Source: Streptomyces sp. NBC_01217
GTDB taxonomy: Bacteria > Actinomycetota > Actinomycetes > Streptomycetales > Streptomycetaceae
Assembly (NCBI RefSeq): GCF_035994185.1
Contig: NZ_CP108538.1
Span: 2,046,001 to 2,110,000 of the forward strand
Reading direction: 5' to 3'
Length of the DNA: 64,000 nt
This document shows positions 45,678 to 53,221 of this stretch, in pieces. A program made the position numbers and the translations under genes. Every line of letters starts with the position of its first letter. Position 1 is the stretch's first letter. The notes beneath the pieces were generated by a model that searched no databases, was not told where the DNA came from, and saw only the letters and a list, made by a program, of their open reading frames with translations.

Positions 45678-46739
45678 TCAGCCGGAGAGCACGTCCAGGG
45701 CCCGGTCCACATCGGCCTGTGTGTTGTACAGGTGGAAGGCCGCGCGCAGGCTCCCCGCCCGGTTCGAGACCATCACCCCGGCCCGCGCCAGCTCCGCCTC
45801 CCGCCCGCCGAGCCCGGGCACGGCGACGATCGCCGAATCCCCCGGCACGGCCTCGTGACCCAGCCCCGCCAGTCCCGCCCGCATGCGGGCGGCGAGCCCG
45901 GTGGCATGGGTGCGGATGGCGTCGATGCCGACCTCGTCCAGCAGCGCGAGGGAGTGCTCGGCGCCGTGGTACGAGAGGAAGGCGGGCGGTTCGTCGTAGC
46001 GCCGGGCCGTCGGGGAGAGCCGCCCGACCGGGCCGTACGTGCTGTTCCAGGGGTCGTCGGCGGCGACCCACGCGGCGAAGACGGGCGGCAGGGTGCGCTG
46101 CGCCTCCTCGGTGACGGTGAGGAAGGACGCGCCGCGCGGACAGAGCAGGAACTTGAAACCGCCGGTGACGGTGTAGTCGTACGCCCCGGCGTCCAGCGGC
46201 AGCCAGCCGGCCGACTGGGTGGCGTCGAGCAGTGTCCTGGCGCCATGGGCCGCGGCCGCCGCGCGTACCGCGTCCAGATCGGCGATCCGGCCGTCGGCGG
46301 ACTGCACGGAGGAGAAGGCGACGAGCGCGGTGCCGGGCCGTACCGCATCGGCGAGACCGTCCAGCGGGACATAGCGCACCTTGAGATCGCCACGGAGCGC
46401 GAACGGACTGACGACGGAGCTGAACTCCCCCTCGGGCGCCAGGACTTCGGCCCCCGCGGGCAGCGAGGCCGCGATCAGTCCGACGTGTACGGAGACCGAG
46501 CTGCCGGTGGCGACCCGGTCGGCACCGATGCCGACGATCCTGGCGAAGCCGGCCCGCGCCGCCTCCACCGCCTCGAAGTCCCCGGAACCGGCCCTGCTGC
46601 CCGTGGCGATCGACTCGGCGAGCGCCCTCACCGCGTCCACGGTGCGCCGGGGCAGCAGCCCGCAGGTGGAGGTGTTGAGGTAGGCGGTCTCCGGCGCGAA
46701 CTCGTCGTCCACCGTGCGACTGAGCGAAGTAGTCTCCAT
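45678..46739 (-). CDS. Class V aminotransferase-fold PLP enzyme (isopenicillin N epimerase/cysteine desulfurase-like)
   Basis: The 353-residue product has LNTSTCGLLPRRTV at the N-terminus, LLDATQSAGWLPLD with the cofactor aspartate, and VTGGFKFLLCPRG with the PLP lysine. Members act as aminotransferases, desulfurases or epimerases. The start METTSL at 46739 was preferred to one 14 codons upstream. A perfect inverted repeat (46756-46792) lies just upstream and may be an operator. The MarR gene converges on it. Confidence 0.85.
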   Translation of the reverse strand: METTSLSRTVDDEFAPETAYLNTSTCGLLPRRTVDAVRALAESIATGSRAGSGDFEAVEAARAGFARIVGIGADRVATGSSVSVHVGLIAASLPAGAEVLAPEGEFSSVVSPFALRGDLKVRYVPLDGLADAVRPGTALVAFSSVQSADGRIADLDAVRAAAAAHGARTLLDATQSAGWLPLDAGAYDYTVTGGFKFLLCPRGASFLTVTEEAQRTLPPVFAAWVAADDPWNSTYGPVGRLSPTARRYDEPPAFLSYHGAEHSLALLDEVGIDAIRTHATGLAARMRAGLAGLGHEAVPGDSAIVAVPGLGGREAELARAGVMVSNRAGSLRAAFHLYNTQADVDRALDVLSG

Positions 46740-46755
46740 GTGCCAAGCCTGGGGC

Positions 46756-46792
46756 CCCCTTAACTCATCGTCAATTACCAAGAGTTAAGGGG
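46756..46792. promoter_or_regulatory. 11-bp inverted repeat upstream of class V PLP gene
   Basis: CCCCTTAACTC (46756-46766) and GAGTTAAGGGG (46782-46792) form a perfect inverted repeat with 15 bp between arms, ending 17 bp from the start codon on the minus strand. The AT-rich core suggests promoter overlap, so a repressor site is likely. The regulator is unknown. Confidence 0.65.
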
Positions 46793-46845
46793 TACACTCA
46801 AGCAACGCTTATGGATGCAGCTCAGCGGGGCACCGGGCTCCGGGC

Positions 46846-47538
46846 TCAGGCGTTGCTGCCGCCGGTCTGCGGAACCTCACACGCGCCGTCGGCGTCGCAC
46901 GCCGCGGCGTCCCCGCCGATCGCGGTCAGCGGCCGGTCCTTCCACGCCTGTTCGAGCGCCTGGGCGAAGACCTCGGCGGGCTGGCCGCCGGAGATCCCGT
47001 ACCGCCGGTCGAGCACGAAGAACGGCACCGCGTTGGCCCCCAGCTCGGACGCCTCGCGCTCATCGGCCCGCACCTCGGCGGCGTACGCCTCCGGGTCGGC
47101 GAGCACGGCACGCGCCTCGTCGCCGTCGAGCCCGGCCTCGACGGCCAGCTCGACCAGCACGTCACCGTCGAAGACGGACCGCTCCTCGGCGAAGTTCGCC
47201 CGGTAGGCGAGGCTCAGCAGCTCGTCCTGACGGCCGCGGGCCTTGGCGAGGTGGAGCAGCCGGTGGATGTCGAAGGTGTTGCCGTGGTCGCGGCCCTCGG
47301 TGAGGTAGCCGAGCCCCTCGGCCTGCGCGTTGGCCGCGACGTTGGCCTCCATGGCCTTCGCCTCCTCGCGGGTGCGCCCGTACTTCTGCGCCAGCAGGTC
47401 GATCACCTGCATGGTGTCGCCCTTGACGTAAGAGGGATCCAGCTCGAAGGACCGGTGCACGACCTCGACCTCATCGCGGTGGGCGAACCCCGCCAGGCCC
47501 TTCTCGAAGCGGGCCTTCCCGATGTAACACCAGGGGCA
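46846..47538 (-). pseudogene. DsbA/FrnE-family oxidoreductase, 3' part, cut by mobile element
   Basis: This is the main body of a DsbA-like (FrnE) thioredoxin-fold gene: PWCYIGKARFEKGLAGFAHR near the start, AEGLGYLTEGRDHGNTFDIHR, GANAVPFFVLDRRYGISGGQP, and a cysteine tail CDADGACEVPQTGG. The native start and first 12 codons (MRVEIWSDIACP) lie about 11 kb away at 58521-58555, beyond the element. From the junction leftward the frame continues unbroken into element DNA, and a GTG at 47634 gives a hybrid 262-residue product that still has CPWC but has lost the first strand. Whether that hybrid is made is unknown. Confidence 0.92.
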
Positions 47539-47555
47539 CCCATGAACCACGGGAA
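47519..47555. other. attL junction
   Basis: Core GGGCA at 47534-47538. The left flank is host FrnE sequence (TGTAACACCAGG), the right flank is element arm (TGAACCACGGGAACC at 47543-47557 region). Confidence 0.92.
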
Positions 47556-47649
47556 CCAGACCGTCTCTGACCTGCGAAAACGCGGAATCTAGGCATTCCA
47601 CTCGCTCACAGGGACCCGAGACGGATGACCCCACGGCGAATGGACACCG

Positions 47650-49329
47650 ATGGAGCGGGAAGACCTGCCCAACCTGCGTGCACTGGGCTTCGAAGACGAC
47701 GAACTCATGGCGCTGGGACTCTGGGAAGTGGTGACGGGCAGCCCGGCTGACTTGGCAGAGATGTACGTCAGGCGAAGCAAGAAGAAAGACACCCTTAGCT
47801 CACTGCGGGAACAGGTGCGCCGGATGTGCGCCCATGCCAACTACGAGGGAAAGCGAATCCGGCACGTCTGGTTTGAACAGAAGAGCGCCAGCAAGGCATA
47901 CGTCCGGCGTGAGGAATTCGAGAAGGCCACAGCGGCTATTACTGACGCCGGGCTTTCCAAGACGCTGTACGTCTTCAAAACCAGCCGCCTTTCCCGCCGT
48001 GGTATGGGTCAGGTTGGCCTCTTGCTGGACAAGTTCGAAGAGCGTACGGCACGAATCTTCGTCGTTGCCGAGAACCTTGACTCCACCAAATCGCGCATGA
48101 TTCTTGCCATCCTCAGTGAACAGGCGCGGGAGCAAGCGAGCGACATTGCCGAATTCACGAAGATCGGCATTGATGGCAACAAGGCTGACGGACGCTGGAC
48201 CGGCGGAGTAACCCCCTTCGGCCTCTACTCCCCCAAGGGTTCCGGCAAGCTAGCGCGCCACCTGACGGAGTACCCCATTGCGCGGCGCATCGCTGAATAC
48301 CTTCTGGACCGCAAAACGCCTAACTGGATCGCGGAGAAGCTGAACAGCGAGGGAATTCCTACGCGCCACGGGAAGAAGTGGACCGGCCCCGGAATCATCA
48401 GCCTTGCTCATTCCGTGGCATGGGCCGGACTGGTGGTAAAGCGGGAAAAGATGCTGGACGAAAACGGCAACGACACTGGCAAGTACCACCGCGGCGGAAG
48501 CCCTTTGCTGGACAAGAAGGGACACCCAATCTCGTGTGGTGAGGGCGTGGTGACCTTCGCTGAGCACGTAAAGATCAATGCCATTCTGGCCGAACGTGCA
48601 CAGCCGGGAACAAGCATTGGTGACAGGACACGCGGTAAGCGGGAAATCGTCGCCCTTCTTTCCGGCACGCTTCGCTGTGGGCTCTGCAACGGGCCGATGG
48701 CCAACGGCGGAGTGAATTACCGCTGCTACGCACGCCAGACGGAAGGGGCATCCTCTTGCAAGGGTGTCTCTACTGAGCGCACCCGCGTTGATTCGGCCGT
48801 AGAGATCATGTGGCTTAACCACGTTCTCAGTCTTGCCCCGGACTCCCCCACCATTATGGCCATTGCCCGTGACTGGCTGTCCTACCAGGACCCTGAGCGC
48901 GACGCACGCAAGGTTCACGTCAACGCTGCTCTGGAATCGGCAGTAGGCCGGGAAATGAAGCTGGAAAAAGAGTTCTTCGTCTTGGGCCGGATGGACGAAG
49001 ACAAGTACGACCGACTTCGGGAACAGGTGGCCGCTCAGATTGCGGAGCTGAAAGCCGAAGCGGCGGAACTTTCAGAGGAAACCGACCTGACGCCCTTGAT
49101 GGACCCGGAGTCGCTTGCCGCTCTTTGGCAGGGTGCCGGAATTGGCGGACAGCGCGCACTACTCAAGGCAGCCACAAAGGGAATCACTCTACTTCCGTCG
49201 AAGTACCGGGGTGATCGCACGCCGATCCTTGACCGGCTGATTCCCGAATGGCGGGACGACAGGGTGAACCCAGCGGAAGAAGCCGCATGGGACAGATGGG
49301 AAGTGCGCCGCACGCAAGCGGCTGTCTGA
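47650..49329 (+). CDS. int: Large serine recombinase (phage-type integrase)
   Basis: The 559-residue product has an N-terminal resolvase domain with nucleophile Ser43 in YVRRSKKKDTLSSL and RLSRRGMGQVGLLLD; a recombinase domain (about 200-300: APNWIAEKLNSEGIPTRHGKKW-type helix, seen in part as GIPTRHGKKW); a zinc ribbon (CGLCNGPM...YRCYARQ...CKG near 345-385); and a coiled-coil region rich in E, K and L (about 440-480). It should recombine attL with attR only with an excision partner. It is transcribed into the element, starting 97-112 bp from attL. Confidence 0.95.
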   Translation: MEREDLPNLRALGFEDDELMALGLWEVVTGSPADLAEMYVRRSKKKDTLSSLREQVRRMCAHANYEGKRIRHVWFEQKSASKAYVRREEFEKATAAITDAGLSKTLYVFKTSRLSRRGMGQVGLLLDKFEERTARIFVVAENLDSTKSRMILAILSEQAREQASDIAEFTKIGIDGNKADGRWTGGVTPFGLYSPKGSGKLARHLTEYPIARRIAEYLLDRKTPNWIAEKLNSEGIPTRHGKKWTGPGIISLAHSVAWAGLVVKREKMLDENGNDTGKYHRGGSPLLDKKGHPISCGEGVVTFAEHVKINAILAERAQPGTSIGDRTRGKREIVALLSGTLRCGLCNGPMANGGVNYRCYARQTEGASSCKGVSTERTRVDSAVEIMWLNHVLSLAPDSPTIMAIARDWLSYQDPERDARKVHVNAALESAVGREMKLEKEFFVLGRMDEDKYDRLREQVAAQIAELKAEAAELSEETDLTPLMDPESLAALWQGAGIGGQRALLKAATKGITLLPSKYRGDRTPILDRLIPEWRDDRVNPAEEAAWDRWEVRRTQAAV

Positions 49330-49347
49330 GTCAAAGAATCGAATTGG

Positions 49348-49388
49348 CACCAGCCCGGCCGGACTTTGGCGAGTAGACCGGGCTGGTG
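49348..49388 (+). terminator. Terminator after integrase
   Basis: CACCAGCCCGG (49348-49358) pairs with CCGGGCTGGTG (49378-49388), 18 bp after the integrase stop. Confidence 0.85.
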
Positions 49389-49414
49389 TCCCTCTCAAGG
49401 GAAGGCACCAGGAT

Positions 49415-49624
49415 ATGACACGCACGGAGTTCGAAGCGCAGTGCGAGGCAGAAGAGGCAGCGTTCTTGCGTGAGTTGGAGTGGCGACACATCACGCGTCA
49501 GCTCGAAGCCCTGTACGACGCTGTGAGGGCCGGGGAAGGCACCGAGTACACCAGGCAGCGCATACGGCGGCTGGAAGCCTTGCAGGCTGCACTACAGGGC
49601 TTCCCGGAAGCACTCAGCGCGTAG
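49415..49624 (+). CDS. Small charged helical protein, unknown
   Basis: The 69-residue product is almost entirely helical and highly charged (EFEAQCEAEEAAFLRELEWR, RQLEALYDAVRAGEGTEYTR). It starts with ATG after AAGGGAAGG. It follows the integrase terminator. The size and charge would suit a recombination directionality factor or a small DNA-binding protein, but no domain is recognised. The GC-rich hairpin GCCCCGtcaggc...CGGCGGGGC follows the stop as a probable terminator (about 49630-49660). Confidence 0.65.
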   Translation: MTRTEFEAQCEAEEAAFLRELEWRHITRQLEALYDAVRAGEGTEYTRQRIRRLEALQAALQGFPEALSA

Positions 49625-49803
49625 CACCACCAGGCCCCGTCAGGCAGCAATGCCCGGCGGGGCTTTCTGCTGCCCTGTGAGCCGCGCTGAGGGGCTTTCA
49701 GGTCTCTGGGCTGTCCCGGCTACCGGCGGCATGTAGTCAGGGGCTCACGTGGCCGCTCAGAGCCTTGAGGGGGCAGCGGGAAACGGAGCGAAAACCGCCC
49801 TGA

Positions 49804-49945
49804 TGTAGAAAGGTTTCTGACACTCCGTCAGAACACCCTCTCTGACCTGCATGAATGTAGAAGTGTAGAAATGCACGTCTCTCAGGTTTAGCTATAGGAG
49901 TTCCTAAGCAATACCGGGACCTACCTTCAGTCCTACACTTCTACA
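49804..49945. repeat. TGTAGAA repeats and 13-bp inverted repeat in 617-bp non-coding gap
   Basis: The 617-bp gap 49625-50241 has no credible gene. It holds TGTAGAA at 49804, 49856 and 49864 and the reverse complement TTCTACA at 49939. TGTAGAAGTGTAG (49856-49868) and CTACACTTCTACA (49933-49945) are exact inverted repeats. The stretch is AT-rich. It could be a replication origin, an excision-factor site or a regulatory region. Confidence 0.75.
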
Positions 49946-50130
49946 CACCCTATTGTCACGGCTTGATAACGGAATGATGGGGTGCAGCGAAACCGCGCCC
50001 TTTTCGATGCCCGATTGGCATTCGACTCACTAGATCCAACCTGTAAGGGCAGTGATGCTCTTGCTGCGGACCGCACCCTTTCTGAGGTCTGCCCATATAC
50101 GCCCGTGCGGGGGCTTCTAATCCGTACACG

Positions 50131-50206
50131 CTAAAGGCCCGTTCCGGGTTGACTCGCACGACTGGCAGGGGTGCCCATCGTGCTGAGCCTCGGAACGGGC
50201 CTTTAG
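50131..50206. ncRNA. 76-nt nested hairpin, possible structured RNA or terminator
   Basis: CTAAAGGCCCGTTCC (50131-50145) pairs perfectly with GGAACGGGCCTTTAG (50192-50206). Inside are a second stem GCACGA/TCGTGC and a third GGCA-GGGG-TGCC. The A/T ends outside the stem would work as a bidirectional terminator, but the nested interior is more elaborate than needed. The function is inferred only. Confidence 0.5.
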
Positions 50207-50241
50207 TCGTTTATGCACCCCAGCGAAAGCGACCCTTTCCC

Positions 50242-50715
50242 ATGACTTCTATCGCGTCCGAGTACCGGGCGGCTCACAGGCGGATTGACGAGATACGGCT
50301 ACCAGCCAAGTATCACAATTGCGCCTGGTGTCTCCTGACCGCTGATCAGTGGGCGTACCTGCACAACGATCCGGATGAGCGCAACGAAGAGGGCTTCGTG
50401 TGGTCTGAGAACAGCCGGTCATACGTGGCTCTCTGCCGCTCTTGTCATCGCAAGTTCGATCAGGCTTACCGGCGTGTCGGGCGTGAGGGACTGGCCGAAG
50501 CCATTGCCCCGCTCATCAAAGCCGCGTATGCCGCTGTGAGCCCCGAACGCCGCGCCATTGAGGCTCAGGCCCGTGAAGCCAGCACGAAGGCTGCATACGC
50601 CTTTCTAGACGCTCAGGACAAGGGTCTAGGCAATCGCTACGGCAGGCCACCAATCAGCGCTGAGCGCGAAACTCACGCCCGCCTGGTGCGCGCCTACGCG
50701 GCTGGTGGTCACTGA
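50242..50715 (+). CDS. HNH-endonuclease-like zinc protein
   Basis: The 157-residue product has CAWC (residues about 22-25) and CRSCHRKFD (about 62-70), the paired Cys motifs that hold zinc in HNH nucleases. The classical H-N-H triad is only partly visible (the HRKFD histidine is present). A helical, alanine-rich C-terminus follows. ATG at 50242 was chosen over an upstream one inside the nested hairpin. It may be a homing or packaging-related nuclease; the function is not certain. Confidence 0.65.
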   Translation: MTSIASEYRAAHRRIDEIRLPAKYHNCAWCLLTADQWAYLHNDPDERNEEGFVWSENSRSYVALCRSCHRKFDQAYRRVGREGLAEAIAPLIKAAYAAVSPERRAIEAQAREASTKAAYAFLDAQDKGLGNRYGRPPISAERETHARLVRAYAAGGH

Positions 50716-50722
50716 ACTAACG

Positions 50723-50742
50723 ACCTCCGAAATTTCGGAAGT
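50723..50742. promoter_or_regulatory. 20-bp palindrome, copy A
   Basis: ACCTCCGAAATTTCGGAAGT (copy A) lies 8 bp after the HNH-like stop. It is one of three related ~20-bp palindromes in this element (also 51693 and 52902) with shared pattern ACNTNCG-N6-CGNANGT. Confidence 0.65.
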
Positions 50743-50821
50743 GGTCAAGGGCTCCGCTGACAGTTTCAGCGGTTAGGGCTATGGCCCACTCCTAGAAGCG
50801 GGATTGGTTACCCCGCATGTC

Positions 50822-50922
50822 CCCGCCCCCGGGTCGCTCAGGTGCGATACCTGCCGGGGGCGGGCTCACATTCTTCCCTGCCGCTCCCGGGTTCCGTGTC
50901 CTGGTCCGGTTGAGCGGCAGGG
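50822..50922 (+). terminator. Two consecutive nested hairpins
   Basis: CCCGCCCCCGG/CCGGGGGCGGG (50822-50832, 50854-50864) with an inner CAGGT/ACCTG, and CCCTGCCGCTC/GAGCGGCAGGG (50876-50886, 50912-50922). They lie in the 230-bp gap before the next gene and are probable terminators; the second sits close to the next gene's ribosome-binding site (GAAAAGGACA). Confidence 0.7.
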
Positions 50923-50945
50923 ATTCAACGAAAAGGACACAGCAC

Positions 50946-51203
50946 GTGAAGTCACTTCTTGCACAGCTTGCCGACGATCAGTTTGCCGCCTGCCAGACGG
51001 TTGCAGCGCTGGCACGGGATAAGTCGGCTACGCCGCTGCCCGTTTCTGCGCTGGCACAACTCCTGTTCCTTGACGAAGCGGAGTTGCATGAGCTGTTCGG
51101 CTCGCACATGACCGCTTCTCAGGCTGTCACCTACGTGCGTACGGGTCCGGCCGCGCACCTCCTCACGTTCATCCATGACGAAGGGGTGAGCGCGAATGGC
51201 TGA
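50946..51203 (+). CDS. Small protein before scaffold gene, unknown
   Basis: The 85-residue product (KSLLAQLADDQFAACQTVAA at the start) is helical and acidic. The GTG start follows AAAAGGACACAGCAC. It overlaps the next gene by 8 bp, so it belongs to the structural module. In phages a small protein often precedes the scaffold; no family is recognised. Confidence 0.65.
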   Translation: MKSLLAQLADDQFAACQTVAALARDKSATPLPVSALAQLLFLDEAELHELFGSHMTASQAVTYVRTGPAAHLLTFIHDEGVSANG

Positions 51204-51639
51204 ACCCACGACGGAAACGCCTAGCACCGCTGAGGGTGGCGCGGAGACTTTCACGCCTGAGCCCACAAGCGAAGGCAACAGCGCCAACAAGGAAGCGGCC
51301 AAGTACCGCACGAGGCTACGGGAAGCCGAAAGCAAGCTAGAGGCTGCCGAAGGTCGAATCACGGCGCTCCTACGCAAGGAGATTGAGGCGCACGCCGGGA
51401 AGTCCCTAGCCGTTGGCGCTGATCTCTTCACGCTGGGCGAAGTGGCCGTGACTGACCTTCTGGATTCCGAAGGCAATCCCGACACGGAGACCATTGACGC
51501 TGCCGTTGAGGTGCTTCTCAAGACGCGCCCTGGTCTCGGTAATCCCAATCGCCCGTGGGGTGATGTGGGTGGGGGTCACCGCGAAGTAGCGGAACGCGCC
51601 CCGACGATGCATGACGCGCTTCGGTACAAGGGGCGCTAA
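51196..51639 (+). CDS. Phage scaffold-like protein
   Basis: The 147-residue product has a disordered Thr/Glu/Pro-rich N-terminus, then a coiled coil (KEAAKYRTRLREAESKLEAA, then EGRITALLRKEIEAHAGKS), and a more globular end. Coiled-coil proteins of this size directly before a capsid gene are typical phage scaffolds. It lies 225 bp before the capsid gene with a hairpin terminator just after it (51641-51673). Confidence 0.75.
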   Translation: MAEPTTETPSTAEGGAETFTPEPTSEGNSANKEAAKYRTRLREAESKLEAAEGRITALLRKEIEAHAGKSLAVGADLFTLGEVAVTDLLDSEGNPDTETIDAAVEVLLKTRPGLGNPNRPWGDVGGGHREVAERAPTMHDALRYKGR

Positions 51640-51640
51640 C

Positions 51641-51673
51641 AAGGGTCCGGGACTGTGCATGGTCCCGGGCCTT
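51641..51673 (+). terminator. Hairpin after scaffold-like gene
   Basis: GGTCCGGGAC (51644-51653) pairs with GTCCCGGGCC (51662-51671, one G-T pair), flanked by AAG and CTT. The rest of 51640-51864 holds palindrome copy B and a second hairpin GCCCGCT/AGCGGGC (51775-51781/51801-51807). Confidence 0.7.
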
Positions 51674-51692
51674 CCCACACAACTGCATATCG

Positions 51693-51712
51693 ACCTACGG
51701 ATTTCCGTAGGT
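51693..51712. promoter_or_regulatory. 20-bp palindrome, copy B
   Basis: ACCTACGGATTTCCGTAGGT is a perfect 9-bp stem palindrome with TT centre. It is the second of three related elements and shares GGA-N2-TCCGTAGGT with copy C. Confidence 0.75.
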
Positions 51713-51864
51713 GCTTTCTGAGAATCCGCTAGTGCCCCGGGTGGGCGGCGGATTTCTTGCTGTCTGGGCCAGGTGCCCGCTTTCCCGTGCTGCCAGGTGC
51801 AGCGGGCTTCCTTTCACGCGCTGGCCATTAGCCGCGCCCATGCCCAAACACAAGGACTTTCGCA

Positions 51865-52701
51865 ATGACCATGCTTACGCCTGCCAACGGTGCCGTTCTA
51901 CCCCCGGAGTACGGGGAGATTGTCACGAAGCCCGTTGAGGCTCTATCCGTCGCCTACCTGACCGGTACGAAGGTCACCACTCAGGCGCACGATTACCGCA
52001 TTCCGATTCTCGCGTCTGACGTGACCGTTGGCGCTGTGGTTGAGGGCGCGGAGATCACGCCTTCCGACGCTGACTTTGATGAGCTGGTGGTTACCCCGGC
52101 TAAGTTCGCTGGCCTGACGATCGTCAGCCGTGAGCTTGCCGACGACTCCAACCCGTCTGCCACTGACCAGATCGGCCGTAGCATCGCGCGGCAGATTGCC
52201 AAGAGCGTGGATAACGCACTATTCAATGCGCTGGCTTCGCCTAACCCCGCTGGCTTTGCTTCGCTGGCCGGTATTTCCACGGTCGGGGCTCCGGTGACGT
52301 ACACCAACCTTGACCCGTTCGAAGAGGCCGTTTCGCTCAGCGAGGCTGCCGGGGGCCGGATCACCTCTTGGGTTACCGGCGCTGCCACTGCCCTTGAGAT
52401 TGCGAAGCTCAAGGATGCGACCGGTTCCAACAAGGCGCTCCTAAACCCGGACCTGACCGCTGATGGTCGGCGTACCATTCTTGGCCGCCCGATCATCGTC
52501 AGCCCGCACGTTCCGGCGGATGTGGTCTACGGAATCAGCAAGGACGATTTCCTTGTGGTCACCCGCGAGGACACGCGCCTTGACGTTGACCGTTCGGCGT
52601 ACTTCTCGTCTGACCGTGTCGGCGTGCGAGGCACCATGCGGGTTGCTTTCGGCATGCCTGTTGCTGGTGCTCACGTCCGCATCACGAATGCTTCGTCGTA
52701 A
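51865..52701 (+). CDS. HK97-type phage major capsid protein
   Basis: The 278-residue product resembles major capsid proteins of actinobacteriophages: VLPPEYGEIVTKPVEALSVA, a long beta-strand segment TAPAKFAGLTIVSRELADDS-like (read here VVTPAKFAGLTIVSRELA), and the C-terminal VRGTMRVAFGMPVAGAHVRI. It lacks a long N-terminal delta domain, consistent with the separate upstream scaffold-like gene. It has AAGGAC before ATG at 51865. It appears intact, though no portal, protease or terminase gene is found. Confidence 0.88.
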   Translation: MTMLTPANGAVLPPEYGEIVTKPVEALSVAYLTGTKVTTQAHDYRIPILASDVTVGAVVEGAEITPSDADFDELVVTPAKFAGLTIVSRELADDSNPSATDQIGRSIARQIAKSVDNALFNALASPNPAGFASLAGISTVGAPVTYTNLDPFEEAVSLSEAAGGRITSWVTGAATALEIAKLKDATGSNKALLNPDLTADGRRTILGRPIIVSPHVPADVVYGISKDDFLVVTREDTRLDVDRSAYFSSDRVGVRGTMRVAFGMPVAGAHVRITNASS

Positions 52702-52719
52702 TGGCGTAGCCACATGATC

Positions 52720-52774
52720 TAGCCCGGTCTCTCCTTTCCCCGCTGGGGTTCGTGTCGGAGGAGAGACCGGGCTA
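52720..52774 (+). terminator. Strong terminator after capsid gene
   Basis: TAGCCCGGTCTCTCC (52720-52734) pairs perfectly with GGAGAGACCGGGCTA (52760-52774), followed by TTCCTGT. Confidence 0.9.
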
Positions 52775-52901
52775 TTCCTGTATCTATGGCCGTTCGCTCC
52801 TGCAAGATCACACCCCGAGCCGGCGAAAATGGCCACATTCTCTGACCTGCCCTTATCTCGCACAGCGACGTTGCTACCCCCTGTGCTGGTGCTAACCCAC
52901 C

Positions 52902-52921
52902 ACATCCGGAAATCCGTAGGT
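52902..52921. promoter_or_regulatory. 20-bp palindrome, copy C
   Basis: ACATCCGGAAATCCGTAGGT, 8 bp before the HNH gene start, is the third related palindrome; two base pairs of the stem are mismatched. Confidence 0.65.
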
Positions 52922-53221
52922 GCCCCCTATGCCATACCGCCCCCGGCGTCCCTGCCCTGTCGTACCCAACTGCCCTAACTCCATCAGCGGTAAGGAACGG
53001 GCCTGCCCTGATCATGTGCCCATGCTGACTGCCCGACGCGCCGAGAAGGGGACCAGCGCATACGGCAAGGATTGGCCGCGCAAGCGTGAGTCATTCCTTT
53101 ACACGAATGCATGGTGTGTGTTGTGTGGTCAGCCGTCGAAGGTTGCCGACCATTACCCGCTGAGCCGCAAGGAACTGGTTAAGCGTCGCGTCGCTGATCC
53201 GAACGCGCATGAGCACCTGAG

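Noticed and set aside
49956..50159. 67-codon minus-strand frame in the element's non-coding gap
   Set aside because: It covers part of the nested hairpin, has no ribosome-binding site and no domain-like composition.
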